A stretch of 64,000 nt of DNA from Methylobacterium nonmethylotrophicum. Its GTDB lineage: Bacteria > Pseudomonadota > Alphaproteobacteria > Rhizobiales > Beijerinckiaceae. The translations under genes and the position numbers were made by a program. This document shows, piece by piece, positions 37,144 to 51,907 of the stretch (its first letter is position 1; each line of letters begins with the position of its first letter). The stretch is from assembly GCF_004745635.1 (NCBI RefSeq), contig NZ_SRLB01000001.1:186001-250000 (forward strand), read 5' to 3'. The notes under the pieces were generated by a model that did not search any database, was not told the DNA's origin, and worked only from the letters and a program-made list of their open reading frames with translations.

Positions 37144-38205
37144 TCAGCCGGCCCGGCGCGCCAGCGCGAGAAAGGCCTCCACCTCCGCCTCGGTGGTCGA
37201 GAACGCCGCGATCAGGCGGATCATCGCCTCGCCCTCGCGCAATGCCTCGCCCTCCGGCAGGCTGCGGCTCGCCCAGTCGTAGTAGAGCGCGCCGCCCCGG
37301 CGCAGGGCCCGATCGAGGCCGGCCGGCAGGATCGGGAAGAGCTCGTTGCCCTGGACCGGCCAGGCCAGGCGCACGCCCGGGATCTCGCAGAGGCCCGCGG
37401 CCAGGCGCGCCGCCATCCGGTTGGCGTGGGCGGCGTTCGCGAGCCAGTGGCCGTCCGCCAGGTAGGCATCGAGCTGGGCGGCGAGGAAGCGGCCCTTCGA
37501 CAGGATGTGGCCGGCCCGCTTGCGGCGGTACTCCAGCGTCTCGGCGAGGTCCGGCCGGAAGACCAGGATGGCTTCCGCGGCGAGCGCCCCGTTCTTGCTC
37601 GCCCCGAACGAGAGGATGTCGATGCCGGCGCGCCAGGTCATCTCGGCCGGCGTGCAGCCCAGGCCCACGAGGGCGTTGGCGAAGCGCGCCCCGTCCATGT
37701 GGACGGTGAGCCCGTGGGCGTGGGCGATCCGGCTCAGGACCGCGATCTCCTCGACCGTGTAGACCTGCCCGCTCTCGGTGAGCTGCGACAGGGTGAGAGC
37801 CCGCGGCGGCATCTGCTTCACGTGGCGGGTGAGGCCGGAGAGGAAGCCGTCGAGGGTCTCGGGCGCGATCTTGCCGCCGGGGCCGGGCAGGCCCTGGAGC
37901 TTGGCGCCGTGGGTGTAGAATTCCGGCGCCCCGCACTCGTCCTCCATCACGTGCGCCTCCTCGTGGCAGAGGCACAGGCCGAAGGGCGGCACCATCACCG
38001 AGAGGGCGAGCGCGTTCGCCGCGGTGCCGGTGGCGACCGGGAAGACCGCGAGGTCGGCATGCTCGAACAGGTCGCGGAAGCGCGGGGTCAGCCCGAGCGT
38101 CAGCGGGTCGGCGCCGTAGGCCGGCATCGTGCCGCCGTTGTGGCGCACGATCGCCTCCAGGACCGGAGCGCTGGCGCCCACCACGTTGTCGCTCGAAAAA
38201 TTCAT
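37144..38205 (-). CDS. low-specificity L-threonine aldolase
   Basis: 353 residues from ATG 38205. Fold-type I PLP enzyme of the beta-eliminating-lyase family: MNFSSDNVVGASAPVLEAIVRHN, then HMDGARFANALVGLG and the PLP-binding Lys204 in LSFGASKNGALAAEA. It cleaves threonine/allo-threonine to glycine and acetaldehyde. It converges with the HD-GYP gene (29-base gap) and is divergent from gltB across a 694-base gap. Glycine-serine supply would suit a one-carbon-metabolising organism, but that is inference. Confidence 0.9.
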   Translation of the reverse strand: MNFSSDNVVGASAPVLEAIVRHNGGTMPAYGADPLTLGLTPRFRDLFEHADLAVFPVATGTAANALALSVMVPPFGLCLCHEEAHVMEDECGAPEFYTHGAKLQGLPGPGGKIAPETLDGFLSGLTRHVKQMPPRALTLSQLTESGQVYTVEEIAVLSRIAHAHGLTVHMDGARFANALVGLGCTPAEMTWRAGIDILSFGASKNGALAAEAILVFRPDLAETLEYRRKRAGHILSKGRFLAAQLDAYLADGHWLANAAHANRMAARLAAGLCEIPGVRLAWPVQGNELFPILPAGLDRALRRGGALYYDWASRSLPEGEALREGEAMIRLIAAFSTTEAEVEAFLALARRAG

Positions 38206-38499
38206 CGGACTGACGCTCCCTCGATCCCGGTGGCGTGCATCATGCCGGGCGGCCCATCCCTGCGCGAGGCGCCGCCGCTCATGCCGGTCATGCGCGCCGG
38301 CGGCGGGGAAAAGATGCGCGAGCCCGCGCGGATTCGGCGTTTCGTTGCGGGGCGCGGCCGCGAAACGCAAGAAAAGCACAAGGCCCGGCCGAATGGCCTC
38401 TTGCTGGAGCGGTTGAAATCTGGCAGGTTCCGCGAGTTAGGACAGTACCGCTGTCCCATTTTCCCGGTCGGGCCCCGCGCCTCCGGGTCGCAAGGGCGC

Positions 38500-38515
38500 T
38501 GGCTTGTGGCTTGCA
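38500..38515 (+). promoter_or_regulatory. possible sigma-54 (-24/-12) promoter for gltB
   Basis: TGGCTTGTGGCTTGCA: the GG at -24 and GC at -12 have the required spacing, and it matches TGGCACG-N4-TTGCA at all but two fixed positions. It would give a leader of about 370 nt before gltB. Nitrogen control of glutamate synthase makes this attractive but it remains a single-site match. Confidence 0.3.
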
Positions 38516-38760
38516 CGACGGCCAAACGAGATTGGAAACGCGCCGCCATTCGGGCGGTGCGGGCGCACGCCGGCTGACACCCAGCCTGCCGGGCGCTCGC
38601 GAGGTGCGGGCGCTCCCTTCGCGAGACGCGACCGAACCTCCCGCGGACTGAAACGACAAAGAGGCGGCGGCCGTGCCCTCGGCGCGCGCCTCCGCGGCGC
38701 CCCTGCGGCCGTCCGCGCCACTTCGCCCGCCTGATGAGGCGGGTATACCTGCCCGGAACC

Positions 38761-38787
38761 GCGGGCCTGCCTCTGCGGCAGGCCCGC
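38761..38787. other. perfect hairpin in the gltB leader region
   Basis: GCGGGCCTGCC, loop TCTGC, GGCAGGCCCGC, 11-bp stem, 113 bases upstream of the gltB start. No T-run follows. It could fold in a long gltB leader RNA. Confidence 0.5.
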
Positions 38788-38899
38788 CCGGTTGCCAAGC
38801 AGGCAGTCCTTGTCCGGCCGGCATGCCCGGTCGCCTTCGCCGTGAACGAACGCGCTCGCCCGCGAGCCACATGGAAGACGAGACCTTGGAGACCACACG

Positions 38900-43591
<4,692 letters not shown>

Positions 43592-43618
43592 TCCGTCGGT
43601 CCGGGGACCGACGCGGAA

Positions 43619-43789
43619 AACCCTCCCCCCGCTGCGGGGGAGGGTGGCGAACGGAGAGAGCCGGGAGAGGGGCAGCGCGACGCCGATCTAGCGGGCGCCC
43701 TTCATCGAGGTCGCGACTTCTCCGGAAGCGGCGTCCCCTCTCCCGCCCCACTCCGTGGGGCACCCTCCCCCGCAGAGGGGGGAGGGTTC
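43619..43789. repeat. REP-type inverted repeat between gltB and the GST gene
   Basis: Left arm from 43619: ACCCTCCCCCCGCTGCGGGGGAGGGT then GCGAACGGAGAGAGCCGGGAGAGGGG. Right arm 43735-43789 reads CCCCTCTCCCGCCCC and ends CCCTCCCCCGCAGAGGGGGGAGGGT, complementary in reverse. The arms are about 50 bases with inner palindromes of their own. The style is that of dispersed CCCTCCCCC elements of Methylobacterium-type genomes. It could be a 3' boundary for gltB mRNA. Confidence 0.85.
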
Positions 43790-43833
43790 CGGTGGAGCCT
43801 TGTCGACGAGCGGGGACGTAAGGAGAGGCCACG

Positions 43834-44436
43834 GTGAAGGTCTACGGCGACATGATGTCGGGCAACTGCCTGAAGGTGCGGTACGTCGCCGATCACCTTA
43901 AGCTCCCCTATGCCTGGGTCCCGGTCGACATCATGAAGGGCGAGAGCCGCACGCCCGAGTACCTCGCCCGCTTCCCCGCCGGCCAGGTGCCGGGGGTCGA
44001 GTTCCCGGACGGGCGCTGCCTCGCCCAGTCGAACGCCATCATCCGGTATCTCGCCCGCGGCTCCGCCCTGCTGCCGGAGGATCCGTGGACACAGGCCAAG
44101 ATCGACGAGTGGCTGTTCTGGGAGCAGTACAGCCACGAGCCGACGATCGCGGTCTGCCGCTTCCACATGCGCTACCGCGGCGAACCCGCCGAGACCCGCG
44201 ACCCGAAGCGGGTCGCCGGGGGCGAGGCCGCCCTCGACCGGATGGAGCGACACTTGACCGCCGCCGACTGGTTCGTGGGCGGGGCCGTCACCATCGCGGA
44301 CGTCGCGCTCTTCGCCTATACGCAATTCGCCGACGAGGGCGGATTCGATCTCTCGGGCCGGCCCGCCATCCGGGCCTGGCTCACCCGTTGCGGGGACGCG
44401 CTCCCCACTTCCGCCACCGTCGCCGGGGTCGCCTAA
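43834..44436 (+). CDS. glutathione S-transferase
   Basis: 200 residues from a GTG at 43834. N-terminal thioredoxin-like domain MKVYGDMMSGNCLKVRYVADHLKLPYAWVPVDIMKGESRTPEYLARFPAGQVPGVEFPDG with the cis-Pro and QSNAIIRYLA glutathione motif; helical C-terminal domain with the SNAIL/TRAIL-type N-capping box in TIADVALFAYT. Bacterial beta/theta-like class. It conjugates or reduces electrophiles with glutathione. Its place between gltB and gltD on the same strand is unusual and could couple it to glutamate supply. Confidence 0.9.
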   Translation: MKVYGDMMSGNCLKVRYVADHLKLPYAWVPVDIMKGESRTPEYLARFPAGQVPGVEFPDGRCLAQSNAIIRYLARGSALLPEDPWTQAKIDEWLFWEQYSHEPTIAVCRFHMRYRGEPAETRDPKRVAGGEAALDRMERHLTAADWFVGGAVTIADVALFAYTQFADEGGFDLSGRPAIRAWLTRCGDALPTSATVAGVA

Positions 44437-44481
44437 GACCCGCCGCCGGCCCGACCACTTCACGAACTGAGCACTCTCCCG

Positions 44482-45909
<1,428 letters not shown>

Positions 45910-45967
45910 GGAGCGGCGCGGCGGCAGGAATGCGTTTCCGGCCGCCAGGAGCCTTGAGGCCGAGCAG

Positions 45968-46005
45968 CGGGACCCGCCCCGTCCGGAGCGGGTCCCGTTC
46001 TCGTC
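45968..46005 (+). terminator. terminator candidate after gltD
   Basis: CGGGACCCGC, a 10-base loop and GCGGGTCCCG, followed by TTCTCGTC. The 10-bp stem is perfect and the position (58 bases after gltD) is right. The T-run is short. Confidence 0.6.
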
Positions 46006-46217
46006 TCGGAGGAGGATGCCGGGCAGCAATCCCATGCGCGGCGCCGGGATGACGTCGAGAAATCCCGGGCCCCCGACACGGATGCCCGTCGAAATCGACG
46101 ATCTCCTTGGATCTATTCCAATTCGCAGGACGCGAAGCGAGTTATCCACGGCCCTGACGCAGCATCGAATGCTGAGGAAGATGCATTGACGCAACACCAA
46201 GGGTGATTGCGACCGGG

Positions 46218-46234
46218 CCTGGAACGGTTCCAAA
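46218..46234. promoter_or_regulatory. possible Irr box (iron control element) before the siderophore receptor gene
   Basis: CCTGGAACGGTTCCAAA, 82 bases before the receptor start. The core TGGAAC-G-GTTCCA is a perfect palindrome. It fits the TTTRGAAYNRTTCYAAA-type Irr/ICE motif of Rhizobiales at 15 of 17 positions, as I recall that motif. Irr controls iron uptake genes in this order. A second small palindrome (CAGCAT-CGA-ATGCTG) lies at 46160-46174. Confidence 0.45.
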
Positions 46235-46315
46235 TCTTGCCCCGGCGCAGCGATTGATCGCCGAACGTTGCGCGATTACGCCGCGGGTAGGCCGCTTCTT
46301 CTGCCCGAGGTTTCC

Positions 46316-48478
46316 GTGCGCTCACGTCCCTGCTCCGCCAGCCGGCGTCGCACGCCGCTGCTCCTCTGGCTGCTCGCGGGCGTCGGTTCCGGTCTCGTGG
46401 CCGGCGGCGCGGGGGCGCAGGAATCCGGCGAGACCATCGCCCTCGACACGATCACGGTCGCGGGCGCGCCGCAGCCGGCTGCCGAGACCGCCTATGGCCC
46501 GGTCCAGGGCTACCGCGCGACCCGGACCGCCACCGCGACCAAGACCGATACGCCGCTGCGCGACGTGCCCCAGACCGTCAACGTCGTGCCGCGCGAGGTG
46601 CTGGTCGACCGCCAGGAGACGCGGCTCACCGACGCGCTGTTCAACGTCAGCAACGTGCAGCCGGGCGGCACCATCCAGGGCCGCAGCGACACCTTCATCA
46701 TCCGCGGATTCCGGACCCAGACCTACGCCGTCGACGGCGTGTTCATGAACCAGGCCAACAACTTCTCCCCCGTCCAGCGCGACCTCGCCGATGTCGAGCG
46801 GATCGAGGTGCTGAAGGGGCCCGCCTCGGTGCTCTACGGCCGCGGCGATCCGGGCGGCGTCATCAACATCGTGACCCGCCAGCCGACGCTGGTGCCGACG
46901 GCGGACGCCAGCATCCAGGGCGGCAGCTTCGGCTTCCGGCGGGTGCAAGGCTCGGTGTCGGGCGCGGTGCCGGGCACCGACGGCCTGGCGGCGCGCCTCA
47001 GCTTCGGCACGCAGGTCGATCCGACCTTCCGCAACCTCGCCGGCCGCGACAATTCCCGCAATTTCGTCGCCCCCGCCTTCACCTGGAACCCGAGCCCCGA
47101 CACCCGGGTCTCGTTCATCGGCGAGTTCACCCGGCAGGACAGCGTCTACGACGAGGGCCTGATCGCCCGGAACGGGCGGGTGCCGCTCGACAACGTCGCG
47201 CGCTACTACGGCGAGCCGTTCTCGCGCTACAATGCCAACGCGAATTTCGGCACGCTGAAGATCGAGCATGATGTCAACGAGCAGCTGATGCTGCGCCAGG
47301 TGATCAACGCCCAGGGTGGCCGCTTCGACGTCTTCACCGCCCGGGCGACCGGGCTCTCGGCCAACGGCACCCAGGTCACCCGGCGCTTCAGCGGCGTCGC
47401 CTCGACCTATGCCGCCGTCGACAGCCAGACCGAGCTGGTGGCCAAGTTCGACTGGCTCGGCCTGCGGCACACGGCGCTCCTGGGCGTCGAGTACGTCAAC
47501 GGCTACCGGCGCGCCTTCTCCACTCAGGGCTCCCTCGCCTCGGTGAGCTTCCTCGACCCGATCGTCGGCTCGGCGCTCCCGAGCGCCCTTACGTTCCAGA
47601 GCGACCTGAAGCAGAAGAACGCGCTGACCGGGCTCTACGCCCAGGACCAGATCGACCTCGGCTACGGCCTGCAACTCCTGCTCGGCGTGCGCTACGACAC
47701 CGGCACGCAGTATTATCTCAGCCGGACGTCGACCACCCGGTCCATCCCGCCGGAGCAGGAATTGTCCGGCGTCTCGCCGCGGGTCGGCCTGATCTACCGC
47801 GTCGCCGAGCCGCTGGCGCTCTACGCGAGCTACACGACCTCGTTCAAGCCGCAGACCGCCAACGTCCTCGGCGTGACCAACCCGCCGCCGGAGACCGGCG
47901 AGCAGATCGAGGTCGGCACCCGCTTCGATGTCTCCCCGGACCTGAGCCTGACCGCCTCGGTGTTCGACATCACCCGCAACAACGTCGCGGCCAACGATCC
48001 GATCAACACCAACTTCTCGGTGATCACCGGCCAGCAGCGTTCGAAGGGCGTCGAGGCCGACCTCGCCGGGACGATCCTGCCGGGCTGGAAGGTCATCGGC
48101 GGCGTCGGCTACACCGATGCCCGGGTGACGCGGGACACCACCTACGCGGTCGGCAACCGGCTGGAGGCGGCGCCGCTGTTCAGCGGCAGCGTCTGGACCA
48201 CCTACCAGGTCCAGGAAGGCGCCTGGCGCGGCCTGGGTCTCGGCCTCGGCGTGACCCATGTCGGCTCGCGCTTCGGCGACATCGGCAATACCTACAAGGT
48301 CGGCGCCTATACCCGCGTCGACGCGGCCGTGTTCTACGACCTCGACGAGCACGCCCGGTTCTCGCTGAACCTGAGGAACCTGACCGACGCGCGCTACATC
48401 GAGCAGCCGTTCAACCAGTTCAACAACCTGCCGGGGGCGCCGTTCTCGGTCCTGGCGACGATCACGGCGCGGATGTAG
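46316..48478 (+). CDS. TonB-dependent siderophore receptor
   Basis: 720 residues from GTG 46316 (CCCGAGG 5 bases ahead; a TTG 16 codons upstream is less likely). Signal peptide to about residue 35 (LLLWLLAGVGSGLVAGGAGAQ). TonB box region around IALDTITV, plug domain with RDVPQTVNVVPREVL, FIIRGFRTQTYAVDG, IEVLKGPASVLYGRGDPGGVINIVTRQP, then the 22-strand barrel. FhuA/FpvA-like ferric-siderophore uptake across the outer membrane. The final residues are ATITARM instead of the usual aromatic end. The adjacent periplasmic protein gene follows at 5 bases. Confidence 0.93.
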   Translation: MRSRPCSASRRRTPLLLWLLAGVGSGLVAGGAGAQESGETIALDTITVAGAPQPAAETAYGPVQGYRATRTATATKTDTPLRDVPQTVNVVPREVLVDRQETRLTDALFNVSNVQPGGTIQGRSDTFIIRGFRTQTYAVDGVFMNQANNFSPVQRDLADVERIEVLKGPASVLYGRGDPGGVINIVTRQPTLVPTADASIQGGSFGFRRVQGSVSGAVPGTDGLAARLSFGTQVDPTFRNLAGRDNSRNFVAPAFTWNPSPDTRVSFIGEFTRQDSVYDEGLIARNGRVPLDNVARYYGEPFSRYNANANFGTLKIEHDVNEQLMLRQVINAQGGRFDVFTARATGLSANGTQVTRRFSGVASTYAAVDSQTELVAKFDWLGLRHTALLGVEYVNGYRRAFSTQGSLASVSFLDPIVGSALPSALTFQSDLKQKNALTGLYAQDQIDLGYGLQLLLGVRYDTGTQYYLSRTSTTRSIPPEQELSGVSPRVGLIYRVAEPLALYASYTTSFKPQTANVLGVTNPPPETGEQIEVGTRFDVSPDLSLTASVFDITRNNVAANDPINTNFSVITGQQRSKGVEADLAGTILPGWKVIGGVGYTDARVTRDTTYAVGNRLEAAPLFSGSVWTTYQVQEGAWRGLGLGLGVTHVGSRFGDIGNTYKVGAYTRVDAAVFYDLDEHARFSLNLRNLTDARYIEQPFNQFNNLPGAPFSVLATITARM

Positions 48479-48483
48479 GTCCG

Positions 48484-49176
48484 ATGTCCCGCCGCTTCCG
48501 ACTGGCGGTCGCGCTCCTCGCGGCACTCCCTTCCGCCGCCGTCGCGCAGGAGCGCGCGCCCGCCGTGCTGATCGTCGTCAAGCCGGACAACCCGCGCGTG
48601 CAGGCTGACCGTGCCGTCAAGGTGCATCTCGAAGGCCGCGGCTATCGGGTGACGTTGGGCAGCCAATATGATCCGCCGGCGCAGGCGGCCTCTTACGACC
48701 TCGTGCTCTTGTCCTCGAACATCCGCAGCCGCGATCTGCTCGGTGCCTATCGCCACCTGCCGGTGCCGGTCCTGACCTGGGAGAGCGATCTCCTCGACGA
48801 CATGGGCATGACCGGAAAGAAGGCCGGCCGGGATTTCGGCAAGGCGCCGGCGGAACACTTCGTCTGGCTCGTCAACGCCCCGCACGCCCTCGCTGGCGGC
48901 CTGCCCGCCGGCATCAACACCGTCTACGTCAGGGACGCGCCGATGAACTGGGGCAAGCCCGGACTCGGAGCATCGATCATCGCCACGGTGCCGGGCGAGC
49001 CGGATCAGGCGGTCGTCTTCGGCTACGAGAAGGGTGCGACCATGGATTACGAGTCGATCGCGCCGGCCCGCCGCACCATGTTCCTCCTCGACAACGAGAC
49101 CTTCGCGAACCTGACGCCGGCGGGCCTCGCATTGTTCGACGCTGCTGTCGACTGGACGGCCGGCCGGGCGCGATAG
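48484..49176 (+). CDS. secreted ThuA/glutamine-amidotransferase-like protein of unknown function
   Basis: 230 residues. Signal peptide MSRRFRLAVALLAALPSAAVAQE. The mature chain is one alpha/beta (flavodoxin-like) domain: APAVLIVVKPDNPRVQADRAVKVHLEGRGYRVTLG, YDLVLLSSNIRSRDLLGAYRHLPVPVLTWESDLLDDMGMTG. The pattern matches a domain often appended to secreted multi-domain enzymes; no catalytic triad is evident. Starts 5 bases after the receptor stop, so it is almost certainly co-transcribed and may assist iron or siderophore handling. Confidence 0.75.
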   Translation: MSRRFRLAVALLAALPSAAVAQERAPAVLIVVKPDNPRVQADRAVKVHLEGRGYRVTLGSQYDPPAQAASYDLVLLSSNIRSRDLLGAYRHLPVPVLTWESDLLDDMGMTGKKAGRDFGKAPAEHFVWLVNAPHALAGGLPAGINTVYVRDAPMNWGKPGLGASIIATVPGEPDQAVVFGYEKGATMDYESIAPARRTMFLLDNETFANLTPAGLALFDAAVDWTAGRAR

Positions 49177-49180
49177 TCCC

Positions 49181-50632
49181 TCACCCCCGCGGCCAGCGGA
49201 AGTCGTCCGCCCGGCCGGGCTGGGGCGGGGGGGCGGCGCCGCGGGTCAGGCTGCGCTCCAGGGTGTAGCCGGCATCGCCGTCGACCCGGGGCCGGCCGGT
49301 CACGAGCTGGCCGCCGGGGGCGACCTCGTTGCGGGTCAACGGCAGGACCGGGCCGGCGGCGGGCTTGACCGGCAGGGCCGGGATGCCCGGCGGCTCCGGC
49401 AGGCTCGGCACCATCGCGGTGATGAGCCGGTCGATCGCCGCGTCGTCGTCGAGCTTCGCGGTGCCGGGTGCCGGCGGCGGCGCCTCCGGGGTGAGGGACG
49501 AGACCGCGTCCGGCAGCGCCGGGGTGCCGGTCGTCGCCTCGATCAGCCGCTTGATCTCGACATCGGCGAAGTGGGCGGCCTTGCGGGCCCCGGCCTGGGT
49601 GAAGTGCACGCCGTCCGAGGTGCGCAGGCGCGCCTGCTGCCCCTCGAGGTCCGGCCCGGTCGCGGCGTAGCGGTTGTTCTCGTCGACGAAGGCCGGCCAG
49701 ATGTCGACATAGACGCCGCCGGCCCGCTGCACGCGGTCGCGGACGATCTCGTTGAGCGAGGTGATGTCGGCCGACAGGGTCTCGCTCTTCATCGGCGGCT
49801 CGCCGACCCAGATCACCGGCACCTTGCGGTCGGTGAAGACCTTCAGGAGCGCGTCGACCCGATCACGGTAGACCGCACGCCAGCGCTCGCTCAGGGCGTC
49901 GAGGGTCTGGTCGCCGTCGCGCAGGGGCTGGCGGTCGTTGGCCCCGACCATCACGACGGCGTAGGACACCTTCGGGTTCGACTTGAGGTAGTCCTCCGCC
50001 GCCTTGGGCCAGTCGACCACGTCCCGGCGCACGAGGCCGCTGTCGCCCCTGGCGCGGCGGATCACCACGACGTCCGGGTTCGCCTCGTAGACGGTGTCGA
50101 GGCCCTGGCCCAGGAGCTCGGCGAGGGAATCGCCGAAGACGGCGATCTGCGTGCGCGGATCGGTCTTGGGCTTCGGGGCCGCCGGCCGCGCCGCGACCGG
50201 GGCCGGGTGGGGCTTCGGCCGCTGTACCGAGCGGCCCTCGCGGCTGCGCACCACCTCGCGCTCGCGCACCACGTCGCGCTCGCGCACCACGTCGCGCTCC
50301 CGGCGGGGGCGGGGCGTGCGGTAGGCGCCGCGAGAGGCGGGGGTTCCCTGATCCTGCTGCACCTGCGGCGGCCCGGAGGGCCGGTCCTCCCAGGGCCAGT
50401 AGAATTGGCGCTGCGGCTCGGGAGCAGGCCGGTAGCCCGGATCGCGCCGGCGATAGCCGTACCCGTAAGGACCGTCGGCGCGGCGCGGGGCGTAGCCGTC
50501 GTCGTAGTACTGCGCCCGGGCCGGCTCCGGGAGGAGGAGGATCGCGACCAGGCCGCACAGGACGAGGTGCGACAGCTTCCGGCCCGCCGGCTCCCCCATC
50601 CGCATCACCACACGCTCCGCGCTCTTCGTCAT
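49181..50632 (-). CDS. SGNH/GDSL hydrolase-like protein (DUF459 type)
   Basis: 483 residues from ATG 50632. A signal/anchor helix at ~21-38 (SHLVLCGLVAILLLPEPARAQ) and a long Pro/Arg/Tyr-rich region with three tandem RERDVV-type hexapeptides (~111-128) precede the SGNH domain. The nucleophile is Ser169 (VFGDSLAELLGQGL), block III Asn in MVGANDRQP, and the Asp/His pair in TSDGVHFTQAGARKAAH. DUF459 proteins are periplasmic in Rhizobiales and possibly act on cell-wall or polysaccharide acyl groups. It converges with the previous gene, 4 bases apart. Confidence 0.83.
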   Translation of the reverse strand: MTKSAERVVMRMGEPAGRKLSHLVLCGLVAILLLPEPARAQYYDDGYAPRRADGPYGYGYRRRDPGYRPAPEPQRQFYWPWEDRPSGPPQVQQDQGTPASRGAYRTPRPRRERDVVRERDVVREREVVRSREGRSVQRPKPHPAPVAARPAAPKPKTDPRTQIAVFGDSLAELLGQGLDTVYEANPDVVVIRRARGDSGLVRRDVVDWPKAAEDYLKSNPKVSYAVVMVGANDRQPLRDGDQTLDALSERWRAVYRDRVDALLKVFTDRKVPVIWVGEPPMKSETLSADITSLNEIVRDRVQRAGGVYVDIWPAFVDENNRYAATGPDLEGQQARLRTSDGVHFTQAGARKAAHFADVEIKRLIEATTGTPALPDAVSSLTPEAPPPAPGTAKLDDDAAIDRLITAMVPSLPEPPGIPALPVKPAAGPVLPLTRNEVAPGGQLVTGRPRVDGDAGYTLERSLTRGAAPPPQPGRADDFRWPRG

Positions 50633-50885
50633 CGGCGAAAGTATAGCGCGGGAGCCGGCCTCGGCCCACCCCAGCCGCCGGGCGATCCTGCACCTTCGCC
50701 GGCTATCAAGGTTACGCACTGATGAAGGGTAGTGTAAGCCCTCCGTTCAGCATCGCAGAAAGTCGCATGCTGTCGGGCATCCCACGCGAACCCGTGACGA
50801 CCGGTCGTTAAGCGGCGGCGCTCGATGATGATGTCCACGCGAGCGATGGACGAAACACGTCGCCGCAGGACAGGCGAGTGCACAG

Positions 50886-51167
50886 ATGACACGGACAATA
50901 CGGCGGCTGGGCATCCAGGCCGCGCTCATCGTCGCGATCTGCTCGGGCGTGCTGGTGAGCCAGGGCGGCCGGCAGGCCGTGGCGCTCACCCTGCGGCCGG
51001 CGCTCGACCCGGTCCCGGTCACCGCGCCCCTGGCGCGGCCCGTGGCGCCCATGCCGGCGGCCGGCGTGCGGGTGGTCCTGCCGCTGCCCTGGACCAATGG
51101 CAGCGCCGCCCTGGCGAGCGAGGCCCTGGCCGCCCGGTTCGGCGCCGGCCTCAGCGATTCGCGGTGA
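50886..51167 (+). CDS. small secreted protein of unknown function
   Basis: 93 residues. Signal peptide MTRTIRRLGIQAALIVAICSGVLVSQGGRQAVA; the short mature chain is Pro/Val/Ala-rich (PVPVTAPLARPVAPMPAAGVRVVLPLPW). Its 3' end overlaps the BTLCP peptidase gene tail to tail by 17 bases. Unrecognised; gene reality is supported by the signal peptide only. Confidence 0.55.
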   Translation: MTRTIRRLGIQAALIVAICSGVLVSQGGRQAVALTLRPALDPVPVTAPLARPVAPMPAAGVRVVLPLPWTNGSAALASEALAARFGAGLSDSR

Positions 51168-51795
51168 CGACCGGCGAGACCGCCCGGCCGAGGGAAACCC
51201 AGCGGGTGCCGGCCTCGGCCTCGCGCTTGATGTAGGTGTAGCCGGTCTTGTGCCAGGGCAGCACGGCACTGGTCTTGTTGTCGAGGACGAGGTCGCCGCG
51301 ATCGGTGCGGATCATCAGGACGGCGTGGCCCTCGCCCTTCTCGTCGATCACCACGGTCATCCGCATGGCGCGGCGCGGCAGGCCGGCCTCGGCCAGGAGC
51401 TTGCGCTTGAGGAGCTGGAAGTCCTCGCAATCGCCCGATCCGTCCTCGGCGAGGTCCCAGCGGTCCGGCACGCCCCAGTGCTCCTGGTCGGTCACGGCCC
51501 GCAGGGAGGTGTTGACCTGGCGGTTGACGGTCGTGATCGCGTGCCACAGCCGCGGCGTCAGGGTGATCTGGGCCGACTCGCTCGGATCCACCGCGCATTC
51601 CTGGGCGTAGCGGGCGCAGAACTCGGTCCAGGCCGGGACCGGCCGGGCCTCGCCGGCCGCGACCGCCGGCACCGTGACAGGCGGCAGCCCGGCCAGGGTC
51701 TGGCTGCCGGCGCCGCTCCCCGTCGCCAGCAGCCCGGCGATCACCGCCACGGCCCGCGCGGCCCCGATTCCATTCCGGCGACCCGTGCTACGCAT
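51151..51795 (-). CDS. bacterial transglutaminase-like cysteine peptidase (BTLCP)
   Basis: 214 residues. Signal peptide to about residue 31. The catalytic triad is Cys123 (GSGDCEDFQLLKRKLLAEAGLP), His157 (EKGEGHAVLMIRTDRG) and Asp172 (LVLDNKTSAVLPW). This is the short DUF920 form seen in many Rhizobiales; the related LapG cleaves a surface adhesin under c-di-GMP control, but no LapD/LapA is seen here. Predicted periplasmic. It is followed downstream (minus) by a small-protein gene on the other strand. Confidence 0.88.
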   Translation of the reverse strand: MRSTGRRNGIGAARAVAVIAGLLATGSGAGSQTLAGLPPVTVPAVAAGEARPVPAWTEFCARYAQECAVDPSESAQITLTPRLWHAITTVNRQVNTSLRAVTDQEHWGVPDRWDLAEDGSGDCEDFQLLKRKLLAEAGLPRRAMRMTVVIDEKGEGHAVLMIRTDRGDLVLDNKTSAVLPWHKTGYTYIKREAEAGTRWVSLGRAVSPVVTANR

Positions 51796-51907
51796 CCGAC
51801 CCGCACCCGTTAAGCTTTCGTTAACGAGTTGGTCGCACGGCGCGGCCGCCGGGGCAATCGCCGAGTTAAGGAAGGGTTAACGTCCGTTCACAGGGTGCGG
51901 GTCGGCG

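Larger units (their letters stand above)
38206..38899. other. long divergent intergenic region upstream of gltB
   Basis: 694 bases, no convincing gene. It holds a sigma-54-like element at 38500-38515 and a perfect 11-bp-stem hairpin at 38761-38787 (GCGGGCCTGCC, 5-base loop, GGCAGGCCCGC). Regulation of gltB, and possibly of threonine aldolase, must lie here. I recognise no riboswitch. Confidence 0.6.

Noticed and set aside
51151..51795. LapG of a LapD/LapG/LapA biofilm system
   Set aside because: The catalytic triad fits, but no LapD-type c-di-GMP receptor or large adhesin gene is nearby.
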